From assembly GCF_026344005.1 (NCBI RefSeq), contig NZ_JAPKNH010000003.1, positions 310,001-374,000 of the forward strand: a stretch of DNA of 64,000 bases. The letters are read 5' to 3'. Shown piece after piece: positions 34,193-43,329 of the stretch; position 1 is the stretch's first letter; each line of letters begins with the position of its first letter. The position numbers were made by a program, and so were the translations under genes. The DNA comes from Kaistia terrae (GTDB taxonomy: Bacteria; Pseudomonadota; Alphaproteobacteria; Rhizobiales; Kaistiaceae). The notes beneath the pieces were generated by a model. That model worked only from the letters and a program-made list of their open reading frames with translations. It did not search any database and was not told the origin of the DNA.

Positions 34193-34708
34193 CTACTCCA
34201 TAAACACCGGCGTGCCGTCCGGCTCTGCCTTCAGCTTGGCGGCGGCGGCGCAGAAGTCTGGCTTGTCGCCATGGGCTTCGGCGATGAACAGGCCGTAGCG
34301 GGCGCCGAAGGCGACGAGGATGGCGGTCTTGCGTTCCTCGGCCTGCTCGTCGGTCAGCTCCTTGTCGCCACTGGCAATCACGTCGCCGATCGCCTTGCCA
34401 AACGTTTCCTTGGCGAGGCCGTGGCCGTCGCAGACGCGGACCGCCGCCGCCTGGAAGGCGAGGTTGTTCAGCGCCGCGAACTGGGCGTCGGCGAGGATGG
34501 CGCCCTCGGTCTCGAGGAAATCGGCCCAGGCAGCATCCGCGCGGTCATTGTCGGCGTCGGGCGCGGGCGCGGTGGCGCCGGCCGGTGGCTCCGGCGCGAC
34601 ATTCGCCGTCTGGGCGAAGGCAGGTGCGGCGGCGAAGAGGGTCACGAGAGCAGCAGCGGCGAACGCGCCGCGGATCGCGCGGGCTTTCCAGAAGGAATGT
34701 GCGAGCAT
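34193..34708 (-). CDS. Exported hypothetical protein
   Basis: A 171-residue protein with a signal peptide of about 32 residues (AFAAAALVTLFAAAPAFA-Q) and a Pro/Ala-rich linker, then a helical domain with two Cys (VRVCDGHGL and KPDFCAAAA) that may form a disulfide. It is probably periplasmic. It lies 11 bp behind the small glycine-zipper gene on the same strand, so both may be one unit. I do not recognise the family. Confidence 0.72.
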   Translation of the reverse strand: MLAHSFWKARAIRGAFAAAALVTLFAAAPAFAQTANVAPEPPAGATAPAPDADNDRADAAWADFLETEGAILADAQFAALNNLAFQAAAVRVCDGHGLAKETFGKAIGDVIASGDKELTDEQAEERKTAILVAFGARYGLFIAEAHGDKPDFCAAAAKLKAEPDGTPVFME

Positions 34709-34719
34709 GATGTTTCTCC

Positions 34720-35046
34720 TCAGTGGCCGTAGACGCGCCAGGTCCAGTTGCTGCTATAGGCGCCGCCATTGTTGTAGCAGGCACGCTGGTCGGGGTAGCA
34801 GATCACCCCACCGGCGGGCGAGAACGGCGCCGGCGGGCGATAGCTCGGCGGCGGCGGCACGCCGTAGACATTCTGGTTGCGGTTGGCGCTGTCGGCGATC
34901 GCCGCGCCGACGGCAAGGCCGGCGATACCGCCGATGATCGCGGCGGTATTCTGCCCGTTCCTCGCTTCGCTGGGCGCGCTATGCGCCATCAGCAGGGCTG
35001 GCGCGACCAGCGCGGCGGCCATGAGGTTTTTGAACCTGATTTTCAT
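34720..35046 (-). CDS. Small exported protein with glycine-zipper segment
   Basis: A 108-residue protein with a signal peptide of about 28 residues (LMAAALVAPALLMAHSAPSEA), followed by a Gly/Ala-rich hydrophobic stretch typical of glycine zippers (AAIIGGIAGLAVGAAIAD), a Pro-rich linker and a C-terminal Cys pair (VICYPDQRACYNN). ATG 35046 is selected by the signal peptide. Such proteins are found in the rhizobial envelope; the function is unknown. It is the first gene of a two-gene unit. Confidence 0.72.
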   Translation of the reverse strand: MKIRFKNLMAAALVAPALLMAHSAPSEARNGQNTAAIIGGIAGLAVGAAIADSANRNQNVYGVPPPPSYRPPAPFSPAGGVICYPDQRACYNNGGAYSSNWTWRVYGH

Positions 35047-35362
35047 CCCAGTCCCCTGACTTTGAACCAATCGACACATTGAGCATGGCAGCGCGGGCAG
35101 GGTCAATCGGCGGCAACCTCCGATTTCATTGCCAAAGTGAGCGCGACCTGGCTTGCCGGCGAGATACCGGGACCAGGATCGATGCGCCGGCCGGCACGCG
35201 GCTTTGTGACGGCTGCGAAACGGGGGCGTCCATGGGCATCGCTCGGCCTGCAGGTTGCATGCAAGCGGCCGGCAACAAGCTGACTTCGAAAGCAAGGCGC
35301 GGAGTGCGGGCGCGTCGGGCAGGGCCTACCTCTGGGGCATCATCCATGCGAAGGATAAAGCC

Positions 35363-36472
35363 ATGGCCCACGCCCTCCACCAGAGCGCCCCTGCCCCCGA
35401 GGCCAAGTCCGGGGCAAACACCGCCGCGCCGACAGAACTCGATCCGCGCTGGCAGGCCGTCCTTGCCCGCGACCGCGCCTATGATGGCGCGTTCGTGCTG
35501 GCGGTGCGTACGACCGGCATCTATTGCCGGCCCTCCTGCCCGGCCCGGCACGCCAAGCCGCAGAACGTCGGCTTTTTCGCGACCTGCGAGGAAGCGGAAG
35601 CGGCCGGGTTCCGCGCCTGCCGCCGCTGCACGCCGAACACGGCATCGCTCGCCGAGCAGCATGCAGCGACCGTAGAAAGGGCCTGCCGGACGATCGAGGA
35701 AGCCGAGGAAGTGCCGTCGCTGGCAAATCTTGCTGCCTCGGTCGGCATGAGCGCGTTCCATTTCCACCGCATCTTCAAGGCGCTGACCGGCCTGACGCCA
35801 AAAACCTATGCGGCGGCGCACCGGGCCTCTCGCGCCAGGGCGCAGCTTTCGCGCCGCGAGGGCAGCGTCACAGAGGCGATCTATGATGCCGGCTTCAATT
35901 CGAGCGGCCGCTTCTATGCGACGTCGAACGCCGTGCTCGGCATGACGCCGACGACGTTTCGCGCCGGCGGCGCGGATACCGATATCCGGTTCGCGATTGG
36001 ACAGTGTTCGATGGGCGCCATCCTCGTCGCCATCAGCGACAAGGGCATTTGCGCGATCTCGATGGGCGATGACCCGGACCAACTGGCGCGCGAGCTGCAG
36101 GATCGGTTTCCCAAGGCCAATCTGATCGGCGGCGACGCCCCATTTGAAAAGATGGTGGCGCAGGTGATCGGCTTCGTCGAAGCGCCGAAACTCGGGCTCG
36201 ATCTGCCGCTCGACGTGCGCGGCACGGCGTTCCAGCAGCGGGTCTGGCAGGCGCTGCGCGAGGTGCCGCCCGGCGAGACGGTGAGCTATCTCGACATCGC
36301 AAGGCGCATCGGCGCGCCCAAGGCGGTGCGGGCGGTGGCGGGCGCGTGTGCCGCCAACGCCATCGCGGTGGCGATCCCCTGCCATCGCGTGGTCAAGAAC
36401 GACGGCGCGCTTTCCGGCTATCGCTGGGGCGTCGAGCGCAAGGCCGCGCTGCTGGAGAAGGAACAGGCATGA
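35363..36472 (+). CDS. ada: Bifunctional Ada: methylphosphotriester-DNA and O6-methylguanine-DNA methyltransferase, transcription activator
   Basis: A 369-residue three-domain Ada. Zinc domain with C55, C59, C86 and C89 (YCRPSC and CRRC); C55 is the phosphotriester methyl acceptor. An AraC-type helix-turn-helix follows at about 110-195 (LANLAASVGMSAFHFHRIFKALTGLTPK). The C-terminal O6-methylguanine transferase carries C340 in the PCHR active site. Methylation of the zinc domain turns Ada into an activator of its own promoter and of repair genes. ATG 35363 has AAGGA 8 bases upstream. Its stop overlaps the ogt start, so both repair proteins are made from one message. Confidence 0.94.
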   Translation: MAHALHQSAPAPEAKSGANTAAPTELDPRWQAVLARDRAYDGAFVLAVRTTGIYCRPSCPARHAKPQNVGFFATCEEAEAAGFRACRRCTPNTASLAEQHAATVERACRTIEEAEEVPSLANLAASVGMSAFHFHRIFKALTGLTPKTYAAAHRASRARAQLSRREGSVTEAIYDAGFNSSGRFYATSNAVLGMTPTTFRAGGADTDIRFAIGQCSMGAILVAISDKGICAISMGDDPDQLARELQDRFPKANLIGGDAPFEKMVAQVIGFVEAPKLGLDLPLDVRGTAFQQRVWQALREVPPGETVSYLDIARRIGAPKAVRAVAGACAANAIAVAIPCHRVVKNDGALSGYRWGVERKAALLEKEQA

Positions 36473-37023
36473 ATTTTCATGCCCTCACGGCCGGGCGGCA
36501 GAAGATGCGGCTGACGATGGAAACCATCTCGACGCCAATCGGCGACATGCGGCTCGCGGCCGACGCAGACGGCTTTTTGCGCGCGGCGGATTTTGCTGAT
36601 TGCGACGACAGGCTGGCGGCGCTGTTGCAGCGCCGGTTTGGCGTCGAGGGTTTTTCGCTGACGCCCGGAAAACTCGCCCCGGCGATCGGCGATGCCTTCG
36701 CCGCCTATTTCGAGGGCGAGATTTCCGCCATCGACCGGATCCAGGTGAAGACCGGCGGCACGGCGTTCCAGCAGACCGTCTGGCAGGCGTTGCGGGCCAT
36801 AGCTCCGGGCAGTGCGCTCGCCTATGGCCGGCTGGCGGAGCAGCTTGGGAAACCGCAATCGGCCCGCGCGGTCGGCCATGCCAATGGCGCCAATCCGTTC
36901 AACATCGTCATCCCTTGTCACAGGCTGGTCGGCGCGAACGGCGCGCTGACCGGCTATGCCGGCGGCATCCATCGCAAGCGCTGGCTGCTTGACCACGAAG
37001 CGCGGCACGCGCCGTCAGCCTGA
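36469..37023 (+). CDS. ogt: Methylated-DNA--protein-cysteine methyltransferase
   Basis: A 184-residue Ogt-type suicide enzyme with active-site C150 in IVIPCHRLVG and the helix QTVWQALRAIAPG that feeds the DNA hairpin. It takes O6-methyl groups from guanine. The gene starts inside the ada stop codon (ATGA), pointing to induction by Ada. The first 16 residues before METISTPIGDMRL are not conserved, so an in-frame start at Met13 or Met17 is possible. Its last 9 bp overlap the convergent marR-type gene. Confidence 0.92.
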   Translation: MNFHALTAGRQKMRLTMETISTPIGDMRLAADADGFLRAADFADCDDRLAALLQRRFGVEGFSLTPGKLAPAIGDAFAAYFEGEISAIDRIQVKTGGTAFQQTVWQALRAIAPGSALAYGRLAEQLGKPQSARAVGHANGANPFNIVIPCHRLVGANGALTGYAGGIHRKRWLLDHEARHAPSA

Positions 37024-37512
37024 CGCTCTCGCCGCGACGCCGGCGAGAAAGCTACGCAGCAACGGATCGAGCGCCGCCTGTTCTTCTTCCGGGAGGATGG
37101 AGAGCAGCCGCTTCTGCGTCTCGACATGCGACGTCACGGCGGCGTCAATGGTGGCGAACCCCGCCTCCGTCAGCGAGATGAGAAAGCTGCGGCGATCGTC
37201 GGGATTTGGCGCGCGCGCCACCAGGCCGGCCTTTTCGAGCTGATCGATGCGATTGGTGAGCGTGCCCGACGTGATCATCATCGTCGCCAGCAGATCGCCC
37301 GGCGAAAGGCTGTAGGGCGGGCCGGCGCGACGCAGCGGCGCCAAAACGTCGAAGCTCGCCGCCGTCAGCCCGAACTGGGCCAGATTGCGGTCCATTTCGC
37401 GCGTCAGATAATGCACGATCCGGCCAAGCCGGCCGATCGGTCCCATCGCCTCGACATCGAGGTCGGGTCGATGGCGGCGCCATTGCGCCTGGATTTCATC
37501 CACGGGATCCAT
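37015..37512 (-). CDS. MarR family transcriptional regulator
   Basis: A 165-residue MarR protein with winged helix at about residues 45-115 (LTAASFDVLAPLRRAGPPYSLSPGDLLATMMITSGTLTNRIDQLEKAGLV and a wing ending RSFLISLT). It is divergent from a DMT exporter gene with an 83-bp gap that holds two copies of a palindrome. By analogy it represses the transporter and itself until a small ligand binds. The 3' end overlaps ogt tail-to-tail by 9 bp. Confidence 0.92.
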   Translation of the reverse strand: MDPVDEIQAQWRRHRPDLDVEAMGPIGRLGRIVHYLTREMDRNLAQFGLTAASFDVLAPLRRAGPPYSLSPGDLLATMMITSGTLTNRIDQLEKAGLVARAPNPDDRRSFLISLTEAGFATIDAAVTSHVETQKRLLSILPEEEQAALDPLLRSFLAGVAARASG

Positions 37513-37533
37513 GCCGCGACAGCGCCACAGAGA

Positions 37534-37551
37534 TATCTTGACGTCAAGGCA
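37534..37551. promoter_or_regulatory. MarR operator candidate 1
   Basis: Contains the perfect 12-base palindrome cttgacgtcaag preceded by tat, in the divergent marR/DMT promoter region. It shares tatcttgac and tcaag with operator 2; the starts of the two sites are 26 bp apart. Confidence 0.65.
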
Positions 37552-37559
37552 ATTCCACT

Positions 37560-37577
37560 TATCTTGACATCAAGATA
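37560..37577. promoter_or_regulatory. MarR operator candidate 2
   Basis: The 18-base sequence tatcttgacatcaagata has perfect 8-base arms (tatcttga / tcaagata). It lies 18 bp upstream of the transporter start codon, a position that would block transcription or initiation there. Confidence 0.72.
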
Positions 37578-37595
37578 AATCAGGAAAGCGCCGTC

Positions 37596-38537
37596 ATGTC
37601 CCGCAATGTCGACCTGCTGCTGACGGCGATAGCCCCCGCGATCTGGGGCAGCACCTATCTGGTGACGACGGAGATGCTGCCGGCGGGATATCCGCTGACG
37701 GTTTCGGTGCTGCGCGCCCTGCCCGCCGGCCTGCTGCTCTTGCTGGCCGTTCGCCAGCTGCCGCATGGCATCTGGTGGCCCCGCGTCTTCGTTCTCGGCG
37801 CGCTGAATTTCTCGCTTTTCTGGGCGATGCTGTTCGTGGCGGCCTATCGGCTGCCCGGCGGCGTCGCGGCCACGGTCGGCGCGATCCAGCCGCTCATCGT
37901 GCTGTTTCTGGCGCGCGGATTGCTGGGTACGGCGATCCGGCCGCTCGCGGTGATCGCCGCGATCGTCGGGCTTGGCGGTGTGGCGCTGCTGATCCTGACG
38001 CCGCAGGCAACGCTCGATCCGGTTGGCGTCGCCGCAGGCCTCGGCAGCGCCCTGTCAATGGCCTGCGGCACCGTGCTGACCCGGCGCTGGCAACCGCCGG
38101 TCTCGCCACTGACATTCACCTCATGGCAGCTGACCGCCGGCGGAATCCTGCTGCTGCCCTTCGCGTTCTGGCTCGAACCGGCGCTCCCGCCATTGACGGT
38201 CACCAACATCGCCGGCTTCGCCTATCTGGGGCTGATCGGCGCCGCGCTGACCTACACGCTTTGGTTTCGCGGCATCAAGAGGCTTGGACCCGCCACCATC
38301 TCGCCGCTCGGCTTCATGAGCCCGCTCACCGCCGTTATCCTCGGCTGGTGGTGGCTCGACCAGACGCTGAGCCCGGCGCAGCTGATCGGTATGATCGCCG
38401 TGCTCGGCAGCATCTGGTTTGGCCAGCGGGCGCAGTTGCCGACGCCCATGGCAGTGGCGCCGATGGCGCACGCTGACGCAGCAATCCGTGGCTCCGGCTG
38501 GACGAAATGCCGGGAGCAGGGGAAGATCGGATCATGA
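37596..38537 (+). CDS. DMT superfamily transporter (EamA family)
   Basis: A 313-residue inner-membrane protein with ten hydrophobic helices in two EamA repeats (starting IAPAIWGSTYLVTTEMLPAGYPL and AGLGSALSMACGTVLTRRW). EamA proteins export amino acids, metabolites or drugs. Control by the adjacent MarR regulator suggests export of a toxic or signalling aromatic compound. Its stop overlaps the start of the DUF488 gene (ATGA). Confidence 0.9.
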   Translation: MSRNVDLLLTAIAPAIWGSTYLVTTEMLPAGYPLTVSVLRALPAGLLLLLAVRQLPHGIWWPRVFVLGALNFSLFWAMLFVAAYRLPGGVAATVGAIQPLIVLFLARGLLGTAIRPLAVIAAIVGLGGVALLILTPQATLDPVGVAAGLGSALSMACGTVLTRRWQPPVSPLTFTSWQLTAGGILLLPFAFWLEPALPPLTVTNIAGFAYLGLIGAALTYTLWFRGIKRLGPATISPLGFMSPLTAVILGWWWLDQTLSPAQLIGMIAVLGSIWFGQRAQLPTPMAVAPMAHADAAIRGSGWTKCREQGKIGS

Positions 38538-38899
38538 TCCGGCTCAAGCGCATCTATGATCCCGCTTCGCCCGACGATGGATTTCGCATCCTGGTCGACC
38601 GGCTCTGGCCGCGCGGCATCAGCAAGCAGCGCGCCGCCATCGATCTCTGGGCCCGCGATATCGCCCCTTCGAACGAGCTTCGGACCTGGTTCCACCACGA
38701 AGCAGCGAACTGGGACGAGTTCGTGGTCCGCTACCACGCCGAACTGGCCCTCCTGCCGGATGTCGTCGCATCCATGCGGCAGCAGTGCGCCGGACGAACC
38801 GTGACATTGCACTACGGAGCCAAGGATGAAATCCATAATCAGGCTGCGGTGTTGAAGCCAATCCTTGAATCAGAAGATCCGGCAGGGGACGACGCCTAG
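38534..38899 (+). CDS. DUF488 family protein
   Basis: A 121-residue YeaO-type DUF488 protein: IKLKRIYD-like start (MIRLKRIYDPASPDDGFRIL), VDRLWPRGISK, then WFHHEAANWDEF and the C-terminal TLHYGAKDEIHNQAAVL. ATG 38534 overlaps the transporter stop and has AGGGGAAG upstream. The family has no settled function. Translational coupling to the DMT transporter puts it under MarR control. Confidence 0.88.
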   Translation: MIRLKRIYDPASPDDGFRILVDRLWPRGISKQRAAIDLWARDIAPSNELRTWFHHEAANWDEFVVRYHAELALLPDVVASMRQQCAGRTVTLHYGAKDEIHNQAAVLKPILESEDPAGDDA

Positions 38900-38994
38900 T
38901 TCTCTCCCCGCCCCCCATCGACAGCCATGTAAAAATGCGCTGCTGTCGCAGGAGGGCGGCCCAATCTGAGGCCGAGTCCCGCGCATAGGACCCA

Positions 38995-40872
38995 ATGCCG
39001 ATTCTGCGCGGTGCCCGGGGGATTTCGAGAGCCATGCCGCAGTCGCGAAAACCAATCTGGTCCAGCAATGTGGCCCTGCTTGCCGCAGCCCTCGGCGGGC
39101 TTTCGGCCGGCGTTCTGCTCTACCTTGTCGGCGGGCGCGGATCGGCCGAATTCGTCTGGGGCTTCGCGACCCTTCCTGTCCTCTTGAGCCTGCTCGTCCA
39201 GATCATCACGTCGCTACGGCGCGGCGATGCCGGACTGGACATCATCGCCGCGCTATCAATGGCGGCAGCGCTTGCCTTTGGCGAGCCGCTCGCCGCCAAC
39301 GTCGTGGCGCTGATGTATGCCGGCGGCCAGTTCCTCGAGAATTATGCCGAGCGCCGCGCCCGTCATGAAATGACGGCCCTGCTTGGCCGCGTTGCGCGCA
39401 CCGCGATGAAACATGACGGCGACGGCCTCCGCGAGGTCGCCATCGAGACGATCGAGCCCGGCGACCGGCTGCTGATCCGCCAGGGCGAGGTTTTGCCCGT
39501 GGATGGCACGATCGCCAGCGACAGCGCCGTCATCGACACGTCGGCGCTCACCGGCGAATCCCTGCCTGTGACGATTCTCCGGGATGGGGAAGCGCTGAGC
39601 GGTACGACGGCGGTCGAAAAACCCTTCGATCTCGTCGCGCTGCGGCCCGCCGCCGACAGCGCCTATGCCGGCATCGTCCGGCTGGTCGAGATGGCGCAGG
39701 CATCGAAAGCGCCGTCCGTCCGCCTCGCCGATCGCTATGCGCTTTGGTTCCTGGCGTTCACGCTGCTGCTCTCCGGCGGCGCCTGGATCTGGACCGGCGA
39801 TCCGATCCGCGCCTTGGCCGTGCTGGTGGTGGCGACGCCCTGCCCGCTGATCCTGGCCGCTCCCGTCGCGATCATCGCCGGCATTTCGCGGGCCGCGAAA
39901 ATGGGCGTCCTGGTCAAGGGCGGCGACGCGCTGGAAGCGCTGGCCCGGGCCCGCGTCGCCGTGCTCGACAAGACAGGTACGCTGACGCATGGCCACGCCG
40001 AGCTTCGTGACATCTGGGCGGCACCCGGCTTCGAGGCGGACGAAGTCTTGCGGCTGGCGGCCTCGCTCGATCAGGCCTCGGCCCATGTGATGGCGACGGC
40101 GCTGATCGACGCGGCACGCGCACGAGACCTCCGGCTATCGACGCCTACCGACATTCAGGAGCAGGCGGGCTCGGGGCTTGTCGGCTCCGTCGATGGCAGA
40201 GCGGTCGCCGTTGGCGGCACGAACTTTGCCCGAGACCAGGTACGAAGGGATGGCCGGATCGCCAAGCCGGTGTTCCCCGGCAGCACGGCCACGATCGACG
40301 TCGTGGTCGATGGGACGCTCGCCGGCGTGCTGGTGCTTTCGGATCCGCTGCGTGACGACGCCGAGACGGTGATCCAGCGCCTGCGCAAGGCTGGCATCGA
40401 CCGCATCGTGCTCGCCACGGGCGACCGCGCCGCCGTTGCTCGCCCCCTGGTCGCGCAACTCAAGCTCGACGAGCTGAAGGCCGATCTGTCGCCGCAGGCC
40501 AAGGTCGACGTCGTGATGGCAGCCCGGGCTATCGGCCCGGTCATGATGGTGGGTGACGGCGTCAACGACTCGCCCGCTCTGGCGGTTGCCGATGTCGGCG
40601 TCGCCATGGGCGCACGGGGCGCTGCCGCCTCGTCGCAATCCGCCGATATTGTCCTGATGGTCGATCGGCTCGACCGACTTGCCGATGCGATCGGCATCGC
40701 GCACCGCTCGCGCCGGATCGCCCTGCAAAGCGTCCTCGCCGGCATAGGGCTTTCCGTAGTCGCGATGCTTTTCGCGGCACTCGGCTATTTGCAGCCGCTG
40801 CAAGGCGCCCTGTTGCAGGAAGTGATCGACGTCGCCGTCATCCTCAACGCTTTGAGAGCTTTGCGAGCTTAG
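38995..40872 (+). CDS. Heavy-metal-translocating P-type ATPase (P1B), without N-terminal metal-binding domain
   Basis: A 625-residue P1B ATPase. Actuator motif TGES (residues 186-189), membrane metal site TPCPL with C283, phosphorylation D325 in DKTGTLT, and hinge GDGVNDSPAL are present. The usual N-terminal HMA domain is missing; only a short basic leader precedes the first helix. The membrane motif is a single-Cys TPC-P in place of the CPC of Cu/Zn pumps, so the ion is uncertain (Zn, Co, Cd or other). It exports metal at the cost of ATP. No metal regulator gene is adjacent. ATG 38995 has AGGA nearby; ATG 39034 is an alternative start. Confidence 0.9.
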   Translation: MPILRGARGISRAMPQSRKPIWSSNVALLAAALGGLSAGVLLYLVGGRGSAEFVWGFATLPVLLSLLVQIITSLRRGDAGLDIIAALSMAAALAFGEPLAANVVALMYAGGQFLENYAERRARHEMTALLGRVARTAMKHDGDGLREVAIETIEPGDRLLIRQGEVLPVDGTIASDSAVIDTSALTGESLPVTILRDGEALSGTTAVEKPFDLVALRPAADSAYAGIVRLVEMAQASKAPSVRLADRYALWFLAFTLLLSGGAWIWTGDPIRALAVLVVATPCPLILAAPVAIIAGISRAAKMGVLVKGGDALEALARARVAVLDKTGTLTHGHAELRDIWAAPGFEADEVLRLAASLDQASAHVMATALIDAARARDLRLSTPTDIQEQAGSGLVGSVDGRAVAVGGTNFARDQVRRDGRIAKPVFPGSTATIDVVVDGTLAGVLVLSDPLRDDAETVIQRLRKAGIDRIVLATGDRAAVARPLVAQLKLDELKADLSPQAKVDVVMAARAIGPVMMVGDGVNDSPALAVADVGVAMGARGAAASSQSADIVLMVDRLDRLADAIGIAHRSRRIALQSVLAGIGLSVVAMLFAALGYLQPLQGALLQEVIDVAVILNALRALRA

Positions 40873-40958
40873 CCTCTCAAGCCTTTGACAAGGCTTTGCT
40901 TTGGACCAACCGCACCGAGGCATTTACCTCGGCGCGGTCAGATTGAGCGGAGCCGACG

Positions 40959-43322
40959 TTACTCGGCGGCTTCGGCGAAGCGCGAGCGTAACTGATGCGC
41001 GGCGGCCACCATGTTGACCAGCGCCGGGCGGACTTCCTCCCACTTGCGGGTCTTCAGGCCGCAGTCCGGGTTGACCCAGATCTGCCCCGCCTGCAACCGC
41101 TCGCTTGCCCTGTCGAGCAGTTCGGTCATCTCGGCCACGGCCGGGACTCGCGGCGAATGGATGTCATAGACCCCCGGGCCGATGTCGTTGGGATAGCTGT
41201 CGCTGACGAAGGCATCGAGCAGTTCCATCTTCGAGCGCGACGTCTCGATCGAGATCACGTCGGCGTCCATCGCGGCGATGGCATCGATGATGTCGTTGAA
41301 CTCCGAGTAGCACATGTGGGTATGGACCTGGGTCCGGTCCGCCACGCCCGAGGCGCAGAGGCGGAAGCTCTCGACGGCCCAATCGAGGTAGTGGCCCCAT
41401 TCGCCACGTCGCAACGGCAGCCCCTCGCGAAGCGCCGCCTCGTCGATCTGGATCATCTGCGCGCCCGCCTTCTCGAGATCCTGCACTTCGTCGCGAATGG
41501 CGAGCGCGATCTGGCGGCAGGCGACGCTGCGGGAAACGTCGTCGCGCACGAACGACCAGTTCAGGATCGTCACCGGCCCCGTCAGCATGCCCTTCATCGG
41601 CTTGGTCGTGATCGACTGGGCATAGGCCCACCAGTCGACCGTCATCGGCTTCGGTCGCGACACGTCGCCGAACAGGATCGGCGGGCGCACATAGCGCGAG
41701 CCATAGCTCTGCACCCAGCCGGACTTGGTGAAGGCGAAGCCGGCAAGCTGCTCGCCGAAATACTGCACCATGTCGTTGCGCTCGAATTCGCCATGCACGA
41801 GCACGTCGAGGCCGATTTCTTCCTGCCAACGAATGGCTGCCTCGGTTTCCCGGCGCAGGAACGCTTCATAGGCGACCGGGGCCAGTGTTCCCTTGGCATG
41901 CGCCGCGCGCGCCTTCCGCACATCAACCGTCTGCGGGAACGATCCGATCGTCGTCGTGGGGAAGGCCGGCAGGTTCAGTATTTTCCGCTGCACCTCGGAC
42001 CGGGTGGCAAACGGGCTGATCCGTCGGGTCTGTTCAACTGTAACGGCTTTGGTGCGGTCTGCGACCGCAGCGTCATGCACCCGGGGCGAGGTTGCGCGCG
42101 TGCTGGCTGCCAGCACGGAGGCGACGATCTTCTGGGTGACGCTCTGGCGACCGCCGGCAAGCGCCCGGCCAAGCGTCGCCAATTCGTCCATCTTCTGGAC
42201 GGCAAAGGCGAGCCAGTTCTTCAGCTCGTCGTCGAGCCCCGTTTCCAGTTCGAGATCGATCGGCACATGCAGGAGGGAGCAGGAAGCAGCGATCTGGATA
42301 TGATCCGAGCCGCGCCGCGCCACCACCGGCTCGAGCCGATCCAGCAAGGTCGCCAGATTGGCGCGCCAGATGTTGCGACCATCGATGACGCCGAGCGACA
42401 GGACGAGCCCGCGCGGCGCCTTATCCAGCACGGCGTCGAGCTGTTCGGGCGCACGGACCAGGTCGAGATGCAATCCGGCGACGGGAAGCTCGATCGCCGT
42501 ATCGAGATTGTCACCCAGCGCGCCAAAATAGGTCGCGAGCATGAGCTTCAGCTTGGGCAACGCATAGGCGAACATACCATAGGCAACCCGCAGCGCCTGC
42601 CGCGTCTTCTCGTCGAGATCAAGGACAAGACAAGGCTCGTCGATCTGCACCCATTCAGCGCCGTTCGCCGCGAGACGGCGCAGCATCTCGACATAGACCG
42701 GCAGCAGCGAGGGCAGCAATAAAAGCGGATCGAGCGAGGCATCCTGGCTCTTGCCGAGCTTCAGATAGCTCACCGGTCCGAGCAGCACCGGCCGGGTATC
42801 GAAGCCCAGCGCCTTGGCTTCCAGATATTCGTCAAGCGGCTTGGTGGATGCGAGCGTGAAGCGCTGCCCCGCCGTGAATTCCGGCACCATGTAGTGATAG
42901 TTGGTGTCGAACCACTTCGTCATTTCCTGCGCTGGAACACCGGCGCCCTGATGAGACTTGCAGGTGCAGGAAGCGTCATGAGCCTCGACATTGGCCGCCC
43001 CCTGGCTACCCCGCGCCATGGCGAAATAGGTGTCGAGCGGTACAGGACCGCCGGTCCAGCCATAAGCGGCCGGGATCGCCCCGACCATGACGCTGGTGTC
43101 GAGCACGTGGTCGTAGAGCGAGAAATCATTCGACGGGATGGTGGTGACGCCAAGAGCGTGCTGGCGGGCCCAATTGGCGGCGCGGAGTGCCGCGGCGCTG
43201 GCGATCAGGTCGTCGGCGCCGGACTGGCCGGACCAGTAGCTTTCAAGTGCGGATTTGAGCTCGCGACGCGGACCGATCCGCGGCGTACCGAGCGTGCTGA
43301 CAGAAAGAGAAGATCGAGACAT
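40959..43322 (-). CDS. metE: Cobalamin-independent methionine synthase
   Basis: A 787-residue 5-methyltetrahydropteroyltriglutamate-homocysteine methyltransferase with two MetE barrels. The C-terminal zinc site is visible (HTHMCYSEF with His and Cys, and NPDCGLKTRKW with Cys), and the catalytic barrel begins near residue 450. ATG 43322 is chosen since upstream in-frame codons lie in the regulated leader. It makes methionine without B12. A cobalamin riboswitch, a Shine-Dalgarno-blocking hairpin and a SahR-like operator precede it, so it should be silent when B12 is plentiful and MetH can be used. Confidence 0.96.
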   Translation of the reverse strand: MSRSSLSVSTLGTPRIGPRRELKSALESYWSGQSGADDLIASAAALRAANWARQHALGVTTIPSNDFSLYDHVLDTSVMVGAIPAAYGWTGGPVPLDTYFAMARGSQGAANVEAHDASCTCKSHQGAGVPAQEMTKWFDTNYHYMVPEFTAGQRFTLASTKPLDEYLEAKALGFDTRPVLLGPVSYLKLGKSQDASLDPLLLLPSLLPVYVEMLRRLAANGAEWVQIDEPCLVLDLDEKTRQALRVAYGMFAYALPKLKLMLATYFGALGDNLDTAIELPVAGLHLDLVRAPEQLDAVLDKAPRGLVLSLGVIDGRNIWRANLATLLDRLEPVVARRGSDHIQIAASCSLLHVPIDLELETGLDDELKNWLAFAVQKMDELATLGRALAGGRQSVTQKIVASVLAASTRATSPRVHDAAVADRTKAVTVEQTRRISPFATRSEVQRKILNLPAFPTTTIGSFPQTVDVRKARAAHAKGTLAPVAYEAFLRRETEAAIRWQEEIGLDVLVHGEFERNDMVQYFGEQLAGFAFTKSGWVQSYGSRYVRPPILFGDVSRPKPMTVDWWAYAQSITTKPMKGMLTGPVTILNWSFVRDDVSRSVACRQIALAIRDEVQDLEKAGAQMIQIDEAALREGLPLRRGEWGHYLDWAVESFRLCASGVADRTQVHTHMCYSEFNDIIDAIAAMDADVISIETSRSKMELLDAFVSDSYPNDIGPGVYDIHSPRVPAVAEMTELLDRASERLQAGQIWVNPDCGLKTRKWEEVRPALVNMVAAAHQLRSRFAEAAE

Positions 43323-43329
43323 CGGCTTA

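Noticed and set aside
36346-37023. Upstream extension of ogt inside ada
   Set aside because: The extension overlaps the conserved end of ada, and ATG 36469 gives the normal Ogt length with an ATGA coupling.
40995-42722. Long open frame of 575 codons antisense to metE
   Set aside because: It is the mirror of the well-supported metE gene in high-GC DNA, rich in Arg, His and Gln without any recognisable domain.
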